Shown: piece after piece, positions 32,443-41,483 of the stretch | How positions within the stretch are numbered: position 1 is the stretch's first letter | Layout: each line of letters begins with the position of its first letter | DNA from: Azospirillum oleiclasticum | GTDB taxonomy: Bacteria > Pseudomonadota > Alphaproteobacteria > Azospirillales > Azospirillaceae | Length of the DNA stretch: 64,000 nucleotides | Reading direction: 5' to 3' | Assembly (NCBI RefSeq): GCF_013423485.1 | Contig: NZ_JABFFR010000007.1 | Location: 124,001-188,000 of the forward strand | Translations under genes and position numbers: made by a program | Notes under the pieces: model-generated | The model's input: the letters and a program-made list of their open reading frames with translations, nothing else | Told to the model about the DNA's origin: nothing | Database searches by the model: none

Positions 32443-33771
32443 TCACGCCAGCACCGGCTCCGCCTTGGCGCGGGCGCGGAACAGGCGGTTCAGTGGGCTG
32501 TCGGGCTTCAGCGCCAGGCGCTCGGCGGAGAGCGCCACGGCCATGCCCTTGCGGCCGTCGCGCAGTGCCGCTTCCATCAGCGTCAGGTCGATGACGTCGC
32601 GCTGGGCGTGGCTGCCGCCGAAGCGGTTGGCGATGCCACGCACCGGCGCCATCAGCGCCACCGTGCCGGCGTAGTCGCCGCGGCCGAAGGCCTGGATGGC
32701 GCGGCACAGCGGCAGGCCGACGCGGGCCGTCATCTCCGCGTTGTCGCCGCCGCGGGCGATGCGGGCAGCCTGCGCGTCGATCAGAGCGGCCGCGCTGTCG
32801 TGCCGGCCGGCGGCGACGAAGGCCATCATGGCGTGCAGGTCATTGAACGCGTAGTGGGCGTCGCGGGCCAGCGGCTCCCACCCGTCGGCCAGTTCCTGCC
32901 AGCGGTCGCCGACCTCCACCCCCTCCAGATGCAGCCGCCAGAGCAGGGCGGAGGCGTCGATCATGTCCAGCACCACCTCGGACGGGGTGGCGCGGACATG
33001 GCGGTCGTACAGGTCGAACACCGCGTCGAGCTGGCGCTGGTCCCAGTGGTAGAGGGCCAAGTGCCACCAGTTGTGGACCGCGAAGAAGCTGTCGGTGCTC
33101 CAGTGCTCCTGGTTCCCGCGCATCCAGGCGATGCCATCCCCGGTGCGACCCTGCATCTCCAGCACATGGGCGACGGCGTGCTGCGCCCAGCCGTCGCGCG
33201 GGTTGAGGGCCACGGCCCGGCGTCCGGTTTCCTCGGCGGCGCCATAGGCGGCCATCTCCTCCAGGCCGAAGGCGTGCATGCCCAGCACCGCGTGGAACCC
33301 GGGGTCCGCGTCCGTCCAGCACGGCAGCACCCGCGCCACGCGGTCGCGCAGGTTGCGGGCGTCGCCCAGGTAATAGTCGCCGAGATGCCCGACCTGGAGC
33401 GCCAGGGCGTCGCGCGGGTGGTCGGCCAGGATGCCGTCGAGCGCGCGGAAGGCATCGGCGAAGCGCCCGTCCAGCAGATCCGCCAGCGCCGCTGCATGGG
33501 CGCGCTCGCGCTCGTTCATGGGCAGCGCCGCGGCGGCGCCCAGGCTGCGCCGCGCTTCCGGCAGCAGCTTCGCCTCCATGGCCAGACCGAGCAGCCAGCC
33601 GCGCATCAGGTGCGCCATGGCGAAGCCGGGACGGTCGGCGGTGATGCCGTCGAGCGTGGCGACCGGGTCACCGGTGTAGCATTGGAATTGAGCGAGCGCC
33701 GTTTCGAAGCGATCGAGCGCTGCATGATCGGCACCGGTCGCGGCGAGGCCGCGTGCGTCGGTGAACGCCAT
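32443..33771 (-). CDS. Tetratricopeptide-repeat protein (TTC38-like)
   Basis: 442 residues from the ATG at 33771, which follows GGGGGA. Helical TPR-type repeats run through most of the length (AMAHLMRGWLLGLAMEAKL, ALQVGHLGDYYLGDARNLRD, WAQHAVAHVLEMQGRTGDG). The pattern HAVAHVLEMQ and HNWWHLALYHWDQ is typical of TTC38-family proteins, a conserved but uncharacterised group shared by bacteria and animals. No signal peptide. It probably binds a protein partner, which cannot be named from the sequence. Confidence 0.85.
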   Translation of the reverse strand: MAFTDARGLAATGADHAALDRFETALAQFQCYTGDPVATLDGITADRPGFAMAHLMRGWLLGLAMEAKLLPEARRSLGAAAALPMNERERAHAAALADLLDGRFADAFRALDGILADHPRDALALQVGHLGDYYLGDARNLRDRVARVLPCWTDADPGFHAVLGMHAFGLEEMAAYGAAEETGRRAVALNPRDGWAQHAVAHVLEMQGRTGDGIAWMRGNQEHWSTDSFFAVHNWWHLALYHWDQRQLDAVFDLYDRHVRATPSEVVLDMIDASALLWRLHLEGVEVGDRWQELADGWEPLARDAHYAFNDLHAMMAFVAAGRHDSAAALIDAQAARIARGGDNAEMTARVGLPLCRAIQAFGRGDYAGTVALMAPVRGIANRFGGSHAQRDVIDLTLMEAALRDGRKGMAVALSAERLALKPDSPLNRLFRARAKAEPVLA

Positions 33772-33889
33772 GGTGAAGTCCCCCCATTGGAACGATTTGC
33801 GGGGCGGACGATGCGACAGATAACTTTGTCCTACGGTGACGCCGGTCACACCACCTTCGCGCGGCGACCGTCCGAACGGCGTGCCGCGG

Positions 33890-34345
33890 TCACGCCGCGC
33901 GCTCGCTGAGCACCTCGCGCAGGCGGCTGGTGGTCTTTTCCAGGCGGTTGGCGAGCACCCGCATGATCTCCACGGCGATCTGCGGAAATTCCGTCATAAT
34001 CCGGAAGAACAGGTCCTTGGAGATGCACAGCACATGCAGGTGGCTGTGCGCCATCACCGTGGCGGTGCGCGGCACGTCGCAGAGGATGGCGATCTCGCCC
34101 ACCACTTCGCTCGGCCCCAGCGTCGCCACCGTGACCGGCCCGGTCGGTGTGCGCACCACCACGTCGGCCTCGCCGGACAGGATGATGTAGGCGCAGTTGC
34201 CCATCTCGTCCTGTTCGAACAGCGTGTCACCGGGGTCGAAGGTGACCCGCTCGCTGGTGAAGGCCAGCAGCTTCAGCTTCGACGTCTCGATGTTGGCGAA
34301 CAGCGGGATCTTCCGCAGGCAGGCCACTTCCTCGTTGATGCTCAC
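33890..34345 (-). CDS. Cyclic-nucleotide-binding domain protein without output domain
   Basis: 151 residues from the GTG at 34345. A single cNMP-binding beta-roll: CLRKIPLFANIETSKLKLLA at the start, DPGDTLFEQDEMGNCAYIIL, and the phosphate-binding cassette VVGEIAILCDVPRTATV with the conserved Glu and Arg. The C-terminal helices (FFRIMTEFPQIAVEIMRVLANRLEKT) are the usual lid; there is no helix-turn-helix, so it is not a Crp-type activator. It is downstream of the atypical ABC transporter gene on the same strand, about 59 bases away, and probably regulates that protein. Confidence 0.88.
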   Translation of the reverse strand: MSINEEVACLRKIPLFANIETSKLKLLAFTSERVTFDPGDTLFEQDEMGNCAYIILSGEADVVVRTPTGPVTVATLGPSEVVGEIAILCDVPRTATVMAHSHLHVLCISKDLFFRIMTEFPQIAVEIMRVLANRLEKTTSRLREVLSERAA

Positions 34346-34355
34346 AGCCGGACTC

Positions 34356-34398
34356 CCACTCTGTCGGACTTCCACTCTGTCTGGCTTCCACTCTGCCA
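34356..34398. repeat. 16-bp tandem repeat, 2.7 copies
   Basis: CCACTCTGTCGGACTT, CCACTCTGTCTGGCTT and CCACTCTGCCA start at 34356, 34372 and 34388, an exact period of 16. It fills the gap between the ABC transporter stop and the cNMP-binding gene start and is on their mRNA. Confidence 0.8.
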
Positions 34399-34404
34399 GT
34401 CGCG

Positions 34405-37041
34405 CTAATCGGCCCCCATCAATTCGTGCAGAAGGGTGCCGGGCTTGTCCAGTTCCACAGATCGGCCTTCCTCGGCCACACGTCCACCGTTCAGCACGAT
34501 GACCCGGTCGAAGCTGCGCGCATGGCCGGCGCGATGCACCACCCACAGCAGCCCGCGCCCCTGCCGATGCTTGCGGATCGCAGCGTGGACGCGGGCTTCC
34601 GACGCCGAGTCGAGGCTCGACGTGGCGTCCCCCAGCACCAGCAGATCCGGGTTCTTCAGCAGCGCGCGCGCCAGCGCCGCCTTCTGCCGCTGCGCCGACG
34701 TCAGGCGGGAGCCGCCGACCCCCACCGGGTGGTCCAGCCCGACCTCGACGATCAGTTCGCGGAGTTGCAGATCGTCCACCAGCTTCGCCATCATGCGGCC
34801 GACGCGCACCTGCACCTGCGCCTGCCCATAGACCAGCTTGCCGAACAGGATGTTGTCCTGGATCGTCGCCGCGGCGTTGTAGACGCGGGGGTCGAAGAAC
34901 TCCACGGCACCCCGCAGGTCGGCGGGAAGATCCCGGGCGAAGACGCGGCGTGCCTCCAGCAGCCGGGCGATCGCCTTGTCGTCGAGCAGCCCCAGGCGGT
35001 GGCGGGCCGGGATCACCTTGAAGGGCAGCGACATCAGCCGCGTCCGCTCGTCCGGCCGCAGCCGGTCCAGCCCGTCCTTGCCGGCGTGCGCCAGGATCGC
35101 CTGATACTCCGGCAGCTCGGCGAAGCCGATGAAGGAGAAGCGCTCGAAGAACTCGTGCCCCTGCGGCAGGCCGGAGAACAGCTCCAGCATGGTCTCCGCC
35201 ACCCGGCGCCCGGCGTCCAGGAACCGCTCGGACAGGCCGGTCTTGTCCAGCACATGCAGCATGTACGGGTTTTCGGCCAGGGTGTCGGTGGCGAAGGCGC
35301 TGCCGACCGGCGTGCCGAACAGCAGGTTCTCGGCCACCGTGGCATTGGTGTTGAAGCGCTCGGGGTCGAAGCGTTCGACCAGCTGGCCCATCTTCGGGTC
35401 GGTCAGCAGGTCGGTCACCGCCTCCCGCGCGGCCAGCACGCGGGCGGCCACGTCGGGGCGGCGCTGCGGGTCGACCGTTCGGTTCAGGCCGAAGGAATAG
35501 ACGTCGGCGTCGAGATCCACCAGCCGCAGCACATCCCGGATGCGCTCCACCAGATCCTCCGGCCCGGTGCAGCCGGCCGCCTCGTAATCGATCCAGTCCG
35601 CCCGGATGTCGCGGTCGGTGTTGCCGGACATCTGCGCTTCCGCGGTGCGGCGTTTGCGGCGGGCGGGATCGGCATCCGGATCAGGGCGCAACGGCCGGTG
35701 ACGCAGCCCGTAGACGAGGTTCTCGAAGAGGGGGGCGGAGAACAGGTAGGGGCTGCTGCCGACATAGGCGACCCGGCGGCCGGTGACGCTTTCCGGCAGG
35801 CACAGGTAATCCTCGCCGTTCAGGCGGATGCGGCCGGCCGTCGGCAGCAGCACGCGGGCGACGATCTGCGCCAGCTCCTCGCCGCCGGCCCCCACGGCCA
35901 CCACCGCGGTGTGGCGGTCCAGTTCGATCTCGCCGCTGACGTCGTCGAGAGGCTTGGCGCCCGTCTCCTCCCCGAACTGCACATGGTCCAGCGCCAGGCG
36001 GCCGGTGATGCGGATGTCCCCGGCCGGATCCTCCTCCAGCAGGCGGTCGTCCAGCAGGTCCGGCACCTGGAACTGCTCGACCACCTGCTCGTACTTGATG
36101 CGGGTGTCCTCCTTGAGCTGGTACCAGTCCAGCAGCTCCTTCCAGGGCGAGGCGAGGTCCTTGTAGGCGGCCAGCACCGCCACCAGCGCGCCGAAGGACA
36201 GCTGGCCCTTGATCACCAGATAGCCGCCGATGGCATAGAAGAAGAAGGGCGTCAACTGGTTGATGAAATTGTTCAGGAACTTGATGAAGAACTTGCGCTG
36301 GTAGATCTCGAAACGGATGTCGTAGACGTCACCCAGCCGGTGCGCCAGATCGGCCTTGTGCCAGGCGGAGGTGTCGTGGGTGTGCACCTCGCCGATGCCG
36401 GCCACCGTCTCGCCGATGCGGTCGGAGATCTGGCGCATGGTGCGCACGCGCTGCTTGCCGAGCTGGTTCACCTTGCGCTGCAGGCGCGGGATCAGCCAGC
36501 CCTGGAAGGGGTAGAGCGACACCGCCGCGGCGCCCAGCACCGGATCCTGCATGAAGATGAAGGCCAGATAGACCAGCAGCGTGCCGCCCTGGAACACCGG
36601 CAGCGCGATGGCGTCGCCGATGAAGCCGCCGAGAGGCTCCACCTCCGCGGTGATCATCGGGATCAGCTCGCCCGATGACACCTTGCGGAAGCGCGGCAGC
36701 GGGAAGCGCAGGATGCGGACATACAGCTCGTAGCGCAGGCGGCGCAGCATGCGCTCGCCCAGCCGGCCCTTCATCGTGTTGATCTGGTACTTGAACCAGC
36801 CGTTGACCACGACGAGCGCCAGGAACAGCCCGGACAGGATGAGCAGGTAGCGCACCTGGTCCAGCGGCACGCCGAACATCTCGGCCGGGATGTTCTTACC
36901 GCTGATCGCTTCGTTGACGATCTTCTTCGGCAGTTCCAGCGACGCATAGAGGAAGGGAAAGGACGCGAGCGTGATCACCAGCAGAAGCACCTGCTGGCGC
37001 CGGCTGTGCCGAAGGATGAACCGGAAGATGCTCGATTCCAT
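34405..37041 (-). CDS. ABC-type transporter (membrane domain fused to large, degenerate nucleotide-binding domain)
   Basis: 878 residues. Residues 1-310 are a standard six-helix exporter membrane domain (helices near 17-37, 65-83, 145-180, 255-292). Residues about 342-878 are an NBD of more than 500 residues, double the normal size. Walker A is VAVGAGGEEL (381-390), without GK[S/T]; the Q-loop glutamine is replaced (VGSSPYLF); signature is SRLTSAQRQ (778-786) instead of LSGGQ; Walker B is LLVLGDATSSLD, where the usual DE is GD; His836 is kept. The segment ending NLVYG/NLLFG/NILFG recurs at 430-445, 558-576 and 716-734. ATP hydrolysis is doubtful. It may work with the cNMP-binding protein downstream and the divergent glycosyltransferases. 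The substrate is unknown. Confidence 0.85.
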   Translation of the reverse strand: MESSIFRFILRHSRRQQVLLLVITLASFPFLYASLELPKKIVNEAISGKNIPAEMFGVPLDQVRYLLILSGLFLALVVVNGWFKYQINTMKGRLGERMLRRLRYELYVRILRFPLPRFRKVSSGELIPMITAEVEPLGGFIGDAIALPVFQGGTLLVYLAFIFMQDPVLGAAAVSLYPFQGWLIPRLQRKVNQLGKQRVRTMRQISDRIGETVAGIGEVHTHDTSAWHKADLAHRLGDVYDIRFEIYQRKFFIKFLNNFINQLTPFFFYAIGGYLVIKGQLSFGALVAVLAAYKDLASPWKELLDWYQLKEDTRIKYEQVVEQFQVPDLLDDRLLEEDPAGDIRITGRLALDHVQFGEETGAKPLDDVSGEIELDRHTAVVAVGAGGEELAQIVARVLLPTAGRIRLNGEDYLCLPESVTGRRVAYVGSSPYLFSAPLFENLVYGLRHRPLRPDPDADPARRKRRTAEAQMSGNTDRDIRADWIDYEAAGCTGPEDLVERIRDVLRLVDLDADVYSFGLNRTVDPQRRPDVAARVLAAREAVTDLLTDPKMGQLVERFDPERFNTNATVAENLLFGTPVGSAFATDTLAENPYMLHVLDKTGLSERFLDAGRRVAETMLELFSGLPQGHEFFERFSFIGFAELPEYQAILAHAGKDGLDRLRPDERTRLMSLPFKVIPARHRLGLLDDKAIARLLEARRVFARDLPADLRGAVEFFDPRVYNAAATIQDNILFGKLVYGQAQVQVRVGRMMAKLVDDLQLRELIVEVGLDHPVGVGGSRLTSAQRQKAALARALLKNPDLLVLGDATSSLDSASEARVHAAIRKHRQGRGLLWVVHRAGHARSFDRVIVLNGGRVAEEGRSVELDKPGTLLHELMGAD

Positions 37042-37229
37042 GAGGGATCCCGATGGCCGCGCCGTTGCCGGCTGCGGACGGCGCTGCGGGGCACCGTGTT
37101 GAACGGACGATAGCGGCTTTGCCGCAGGGCGGCAATTTGCGTGGTTGGGTAAGGGTGTTTCTGGTAGAAGGCAGAAAGCGTCCGAGCGGAGACTCGGCCG
37201 GCAAACAGGGCAGCACGGGAGACGGGGGT

Positions 37230-38468
37230 ATGACCGATCGAGCGACAGCGGGCCGCCCGTGTTCCGGCCGCGTGCTGATCTACAGCCACGACACCTTCGG
37301 GCTGGGCCATCTCCGCCGCTGCCGCGCCATCGCGCATGCGCTGGTGGAGCGGTACAAGGAACTGTCGGTCCTGATCCTGTCGGGCTCCCCCATCATCGGC
37401 AGCTTCGATTTCCGCACGCGCGTCGATTTCGTGCGCATTCCCGGCGTGATCAAGCTGCGCAACGGCGAATACACCGCGCTCAACCTGCATATCGGGGTTG
37501 AGGAAATCCTGGAGATGCGGGCCTCCCTGATCCGCCACACGGCGGAGGTGTTCCAGCCCGACCTGTTCATCGTCGACAAGGAGCCGCTGGGCCTGCGCGG
37601 CGAGGTGCGGGAGACGCTGCACCGGCTGAAGGACCGCGGCGTGCCGCTGGTGCTGGGCCTGCGCGACGTGATGGACGAACCGGCCCTGCTCGCCCCGGAA
37701 TGGGAGCGCAAGAAGGTCGTCCCGGCGCTGGAGGAGCTGTACGACGAGCTGTGGGTCTATGGCCTGCCGCAGATCTGCGACCCGCTGGAAGGGATCGACA
37801 TCCCGCCGTCGGTCCGGCGCAAGATGGTCTACACCGGCTATCTCCAGCGCTCCGCCCCCACCCAGCAGGCCCGCGGCGTCGATGCGCCGGCCGATCCCTA
37901 CATCCTGGTCACCGCCGGCGGCGGCGGCGACGGGGAGGCGCTGATCGACTGGGTCCTGCGCGCCTACGAGACGGACGCCGGCATCCCCTACCGCGCCGTC
38001 CTCGTGCTCGGTCCCTTCATGCAGCCGGATCTCCAGACCGATTTCCAGGCCCGCGCCGCCCGCCTGCCCAAGGTCGAGATCACCACCTTCGAGCCGTGGC
38101 TGGAAAGCCTGATGCAGGGGGCGGAGGGCGTGGTCGCCATGGGCGGCTACAACACCTTCTGCGAGATCCTGTCCTTCGACAAGAAGGCGCTGATCGTCCC
38201 GCGCGAGGTGCCGCGGCGCGAGCAGTACATCCGCGCCGCCCGCGCGCAGGAGCTGGGACTGTCCGCCATGCTGGTGGATGACGGGGTGCGCGACGCCCAC
38301 GCCATGGCGACGGCGCTGCGCCAGCTGCCGCAGCAGGCGCCGCCTTCCTCCGTCGTCGTCCCCGGCCTGCTGGACGGGCTGGAGAACGTCAACCGGCTGG
38401 CCGAGCGGTGGCTGACGGCGCCGCGGCAGCGGCGGCTGCGCTCCCTGGCGCGCCGTCTGGGTCTGTGA
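37230..38468 (+). CDS. Glycosyltransferase, MurG/GT28-like fold
   Basis: 412 residues. The N-terminal loop LIYSHDTFGLGHLRRC (about 16-31) is the acceptor-side GxGH motif of GT-B enzymes that resemble MurG, and the C-terminal VAMGGYNTFCEIL (about 302-314) with PREVPRREQYIRA is the nucleotide-sugar site. No membrane segment. It is the first gene of a plus-strand glycosyltransferase run and is divergent from the atypical ABC transporter gene with 188 bases between. Donor and acceptor are unknown. The gap shows no convincing promoter consensus. Confidence 0.88.
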   Translation: MTDRATAGRPCSGRVLIYSHDTFGLGHLRRCRAIAHALVERYKELSVLILSGSPIIGSFDFRTRVDFVRIPGVIKLRNGEYTALNLHIGVEEILEMRASLIRHTAEVFQPDLFIVDKEPLGLRGEVRETLHRLKDRGVPLVLGLRDVMDEPALLAPEWERKKVVPALEELYDELWVYGLPQICDPLEGIDIPPSVRRKMVYTGYLQRSAPTQQARGVDAPADPYILVTAGGGGDGEALIDWVLRAYETDAGIPYRAVLVLGPFMQPDLQTDFQARAARLPKVEITTFEPWLESLMQGAEGVVAMGGYNTFCEILSFDKKALIVPREVPRREQYIRAARAQELGLSAMLVDDGVRDAHAMATALRQLPQQAPPSSVVVPGLLDGLENVNRLAERWLTAPRQRRLRSLARRLGL

Positions 38469-38477
38469 GGGCCCGCC

Positions 38478-39731
38478 GTGCGGGAACCGGTGCGGCGGGT
38501 GGCGGTGGTCGTCAAGGGCTGGCCGCGCCTGTCGGAGACCTTCATCGCGCAGGAGGTGCTGGGGCTGGAGCGGCGTGGCCTGAAACAGCTTGTCGTCTCC
38601 CTGCGCCTCCCGACCGACAAGACCGTGCACGACCTGAACAAGGCCGTCACGGCCCCGGTCCTCTACCTGCCGGAGTATCTGCGCGACGACCCCAAGCGGG
38701 TGTTCAACGGCGTTTGGCGGACGCTGGGGCGCCCAGGATTCTGGCGGGCGCTCGGAGCGTGGCTGGCCGACCTGACCCGCGATCCGACGCGCAACCGCAT
38801 CCGTCGCTTCGGGCAGGCCTGCGTTCTGGCGGCGGAGCTGCCGGCCGACGTGGCGTGGCTGCACAGCCATTTCCTGCACACCCCCGCCTCCGTCACCCGC
38901 TACGCCGCGCTGATCGCCGGCCTCGGCTGGAGCTTCTCCGCCCACGCCAAGGACATCTGGACAAGCCCGGAGTGGGAGCTGCGCGGCAAGCTGGCCTCCG
39001 CCGCCTGGGGTGTGACCTGCACCGCCATGGGGCACCGTCACCTGGAGTCGCTGGCGCCCGAATCGGGGCGGGTGGAGCTGCTGTACCACGGGCTCGACTT
39101 CGCCCGCTTTCCCGACACGCCGCCGGCACGGCCGCCGCGCGACGGCGGCGACCCTACCGATCCCGTGCGGCTGCTGACCGTCGGGCGGGCGGTGGAGAAG
39201 AAGGGCATCGACCTCGTGCTCGACGCTCTCGCCCGGCTGCCGACTGGGCTGTCCTGGCGCTGGACCCACATCGGCGGCGGCGAGCGTTTGCCGGCGTTGA
39301 AGGCGCAGGCGGAGCGGCTGGGGCTGACCGACCGGGTGGAGTGGCAGGGTGCCCGCGCGCAGGACGCGGTGATCGCCGCCTACGCCGCGTCCGACCTGTT
39401 CATCCTGCCCAGCCGGCAGGCGAAGGACGGCGACCGCGACGGGCTGCCCAACGTGCTGATGGAGGCGCAGGCCATGGGTCTGCCCTGCCTCGCCACCCGG
39501 ATGGCGGCCATCCCCGAGCTGATCGGGGACGGGACCACCGGCGTGCTGGTGCCGCCCGACGACCCGCCGGCGCTCGCCGTGGCGCTGGAGTCGCTGTTGC
39601 GCGACCCGGCGCGGCGCGCGGCCTTGGCCGCGGCGGGGGCGGAGCGGGTGCGGCACGAATTCGGCTGCGACCAGGGCATCGACCGGCTGGTGGTGCGCTT
39701 TGCCGAGTCGCTGGCCGCCACCACCCGCTGA
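38478..39731 (+). CDS. Glycosyltransferase family 4 protein
   Basis: 417 residues, GTG start nine bases after the previous stop. N-terminal GT-B half begins VAVVVKGWPRLSETFIAQEV, typical of colanic-acid/exopolysaccharide GT4 enzymes; the Glycos_transf_1 half has LLTVGRAVEKKGIDLVLDAL, the E-x7-E motif in DGLPNVLMEAQAMGLPCLAT, and IPELIGDGTTGVLVPP. It should add a hexose from a nucleotide sugar to a lipid-linked or other glycan in the cytoplasm. The sugar cannot be predicted. Confidence 0.9.
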   Translation: MREPVRRVAVVVKGWPRLSETFIAQEVLGLERRGLKQLVVSLRLPTDKTVHDLNKAVTAPVLYLPEYLRDDPKRVFNGVWRTLGRPGFWRALGAWLADLTRDPTRNRIRRFGQACVLAAELPADVAWLHSHFLHTPASVTRYAALIAGLGWSFSAHAKDIWTSPEWELRGKLASAAWGVTCTAMGHRHLESLAPESGRVELLYHGLDFARFPDTPPARPPRDGGDPTDPVRLLTVGRAVEKKGIDLVLDALARLPTGLSWRWTHIGGGERLPALKAQAERLGLTDRVEWQGARAQDAVIAAYAASDLFILPSRQAKDGDRDGLPNVLMEAQAMGLPCLATRMAAIPELIGDGTTGVLVPPDDPPALAVALESLLRDPARRAALAAAGAERVRHEFGCDQGIDRLVVRFAESLAATTR

Positions 39732-39740
39732 GCGTCGGGC

Positions 39741-40889
39741 ATGACGGGTCTGCGCATCGCCTTCTACGCCCCGTTGAAGGCACCAACCCATCCGGTGCCG
39801 TCCGGCGACCGCCGGGTGGCGCGGCTGCTGATGGCCGCACTCGCCGCCGGCGGGCACGAGGTCCGGCTGGCCTCCACCCTGCGCAGTTGGGACGACGGCA
39901 CCCGCCCCGGCCGGCCGGAGCGTTTGGCGGCGTTGGGACGGCGTTGCGCCGACCGGTTGCTGCGGCGCTGGCGCGACGATCCGCCGGACCTGTGGTTCAC
40001 CTACCACCTCTACCACAAGGCGCCGGACTGGATCGGGCCGGCGGTCTGCGACCGGCTCGGCATCGCTTATGTGGTGGCGGAGGCCTCGCACGCGCCCAAG
40101 CGCGTCACCGGCCCGTGGGCGGCCGGCCACGCCGCGGCGGCGGCGGCGATCCGGCGGGCGGCTGGTGTGGTCAATCTCGCCAGCCACGACGCCGAGGCGG
40201 TGTTGCCGTTGCTGGACGATCCGCGACGGCTGGTGCCGCTGCGCCCCTTCCTCGACACCGCCCCCTTCGCCTCGGCCTCGTCGGAGCGCGGAACGTACAG
40301 GGCGGCGCTCGCGTCATCGTACGGCCTGCCGGCCGACGAGGCTTGGCTGCTTGCCGTCGGCATGATGCGGGAGGGTGACAAGCGCCGCTCCTTCGAGGCT
40401 TTGGCTCGGGCCCTGGCACGTTTGACGGACCTCCCGTGGCGGCTGCTGGCGGTCGGGGACGGGCCGGCGCGGGCGGCGGTGGCGGGGCTGTACGATGGCT
40501 TCGGCGACCGTGTACGCTTCACCGGCGCCCTGGCGCCCGATCGCCTCGCCGAGCTGTACGCCGCCGCCGACCTGATGGTGTGGCCGGCGGTGAACGAGGC
40601 GTACGGGATGGCGCTGCTGGAGGCGCAGGCGGCTGGCCTGCCGGCCGTCGCCGGCCGCACCGGCGGTGTGCCGGACGTGGTGCGTGACCGCGAAACCGGG
40701 GTTCTGGTGCCGGTGGACGACGACGCGGCCTTCGCCGCGGCGGTGCGCTCTCTGCTGGACGACCCGGCCCGGCGGTGCAGGATGGGGGATGCCGCCCGCT
40801 GCACCGCGGCGACGGAGCACGGCTTCGCCACCGCCGCCGCCACGCTGGACGATCTCGTGCGCCGCATCCACGCCGGCGCCTTTCCCTGA
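39741..40889 (+). CDS. Glycosyltransferase family 4 protein
   Basis: 382 residues. Starts LRIAFYAPLKAPTHPVPSGD, a common N-terminus in alphaproteobacterial GT4 enzymes; the C-terminal half has LLAVGDGPARAAV, RVRFTGALAPDRLAELYAAADL, and the donor-site motif NEAYGMALLEAQAAGLPAVA with two glutamates seven residues apart. Ten bases separate it from the previous gene and nine from the next, so the run is an operon. Confidence 0.9.
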   Translation: MTGLRIAFYAPLKAPTHPVPSGDRRVARLLMAALAAGGHEVRLASTLRSWDDGTRPGRPERLAALGRRCADRLLRRWRDDPPDLWFTYHLYHKAPDWIGPAVCDRLGIAYVVAEASHAPKRVTGPWAAGHAAAAAAIRRAAGVVNLASHDAEAVLPLLDDPRRLVPLRPFLDTAPFASASSERGTYRAALASSYGLPADEAWLLAVGMMREGDKRRSFEALARALARLTDLPWRLLAVGDGPARAAVAGLYDGFGDRVRFTGALAPDRLAELYAAADLMVWPAVNEAYGMALLEAQAAGLPAVAGRTGGVPDVVRDRETGVLVPVDDDAAFAAAVRSLLDDPARRCRMGDAARCTAATEHGFATAAATLDDLVRRIHAGAFP

Positions 40890-40898
40890 GGAGAGAGC

Positions 40899-41483
40899 AT
40901 GACCACCCTGCTGATCATCCGCCACGCCATGACCGCCTGGAACGCCGAACGCCGCGTGCAGGGCAGCGTCGACCAGCCGCTGTCGGACGTGGGCCGCGCC
41001 CAGGCGTCGTCTTGGCGGCTGCCACCGGTGGCGGCGGGGCGGCGCTGGGTGGCCAGCCCCAAGGTGCGCGCGTGGGAGACGGCCCGCCTGCTGGGCCTCA
41101 CGCCGGAGCCGGAACCCCGCATCGTCGAGACGAGCTGGGGCGACTGGGAAGGCCGTCAGCTGGACGAGATGCGCGCCTGCGGCGACATGACGGCGGAGAT
41201 CGAGGCCATGGGGCTGGATTTCCGCCCGCCGAACGGCGAGAGCCCACGCGACGTCCAGGACCGGCTGCGCCCCTGGCTGGCCGACCTCGCCACCGACGGC
41301 CGCCCGACCGGGGCCGTCGCCCACAACGGCGTGCTGCGCGCCGTCTACGCGCTCGCCACCGGCTGGGACATGCTGGGGGAGCCGCGGCACAAGCTGCGGA
41401 ACGCCTGCGCCCACCTCTTCGCCCTCGCCCCCGACGGTACCCCGTCGGTGGTGGAGGTGAATATCCGGTTGGACGTGTCGTGA
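40899..41483 (+). CDS. Histidine phosphatase family protein
   Basis: 194 residues. The phosphohistidine loop is IIRHAMTAWN (RHG variant RHA), with the second catalytic part VETSWGDWEGRQLDEM and the C-terminal VAHNGVLRAVYA supplying the second histidine. Family members remove phosphate from sugars, cobalamin precursors or proteins. Inside a glycosyltransferase operon a sugar-phosphate substrate is a reasonable guess, not shown by the sequence. AGGAGAG precedes the ATG. Its stop overlaps the next start (GTGA). Confidence 0.9.
   Translation: MTTLLIIRHAMTAWNAERRVQGSVDQPLSDVGRAQASSWRLPPVAAGRRWVASPKVRAWETARLLGLTPEPEPRIVETSWGDWEGRQLDEMRACGDMTAEIEAMGLDFRPPNGESPRDVQDRLRPWLADLATDGRPTGAVAHNGVLRAVYALATGWDMLGEPRHKLRNACAHLFALAPDGTPSVVEVNIRLDVS

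Noticed and set aside
36975..40187. A 1070-codon minus-strand open frame opposite the glycosyltransferases
   Set aside because: Low-complexity His/Gln/Arg-rich translation, no family match, antisense to three recognised genes.
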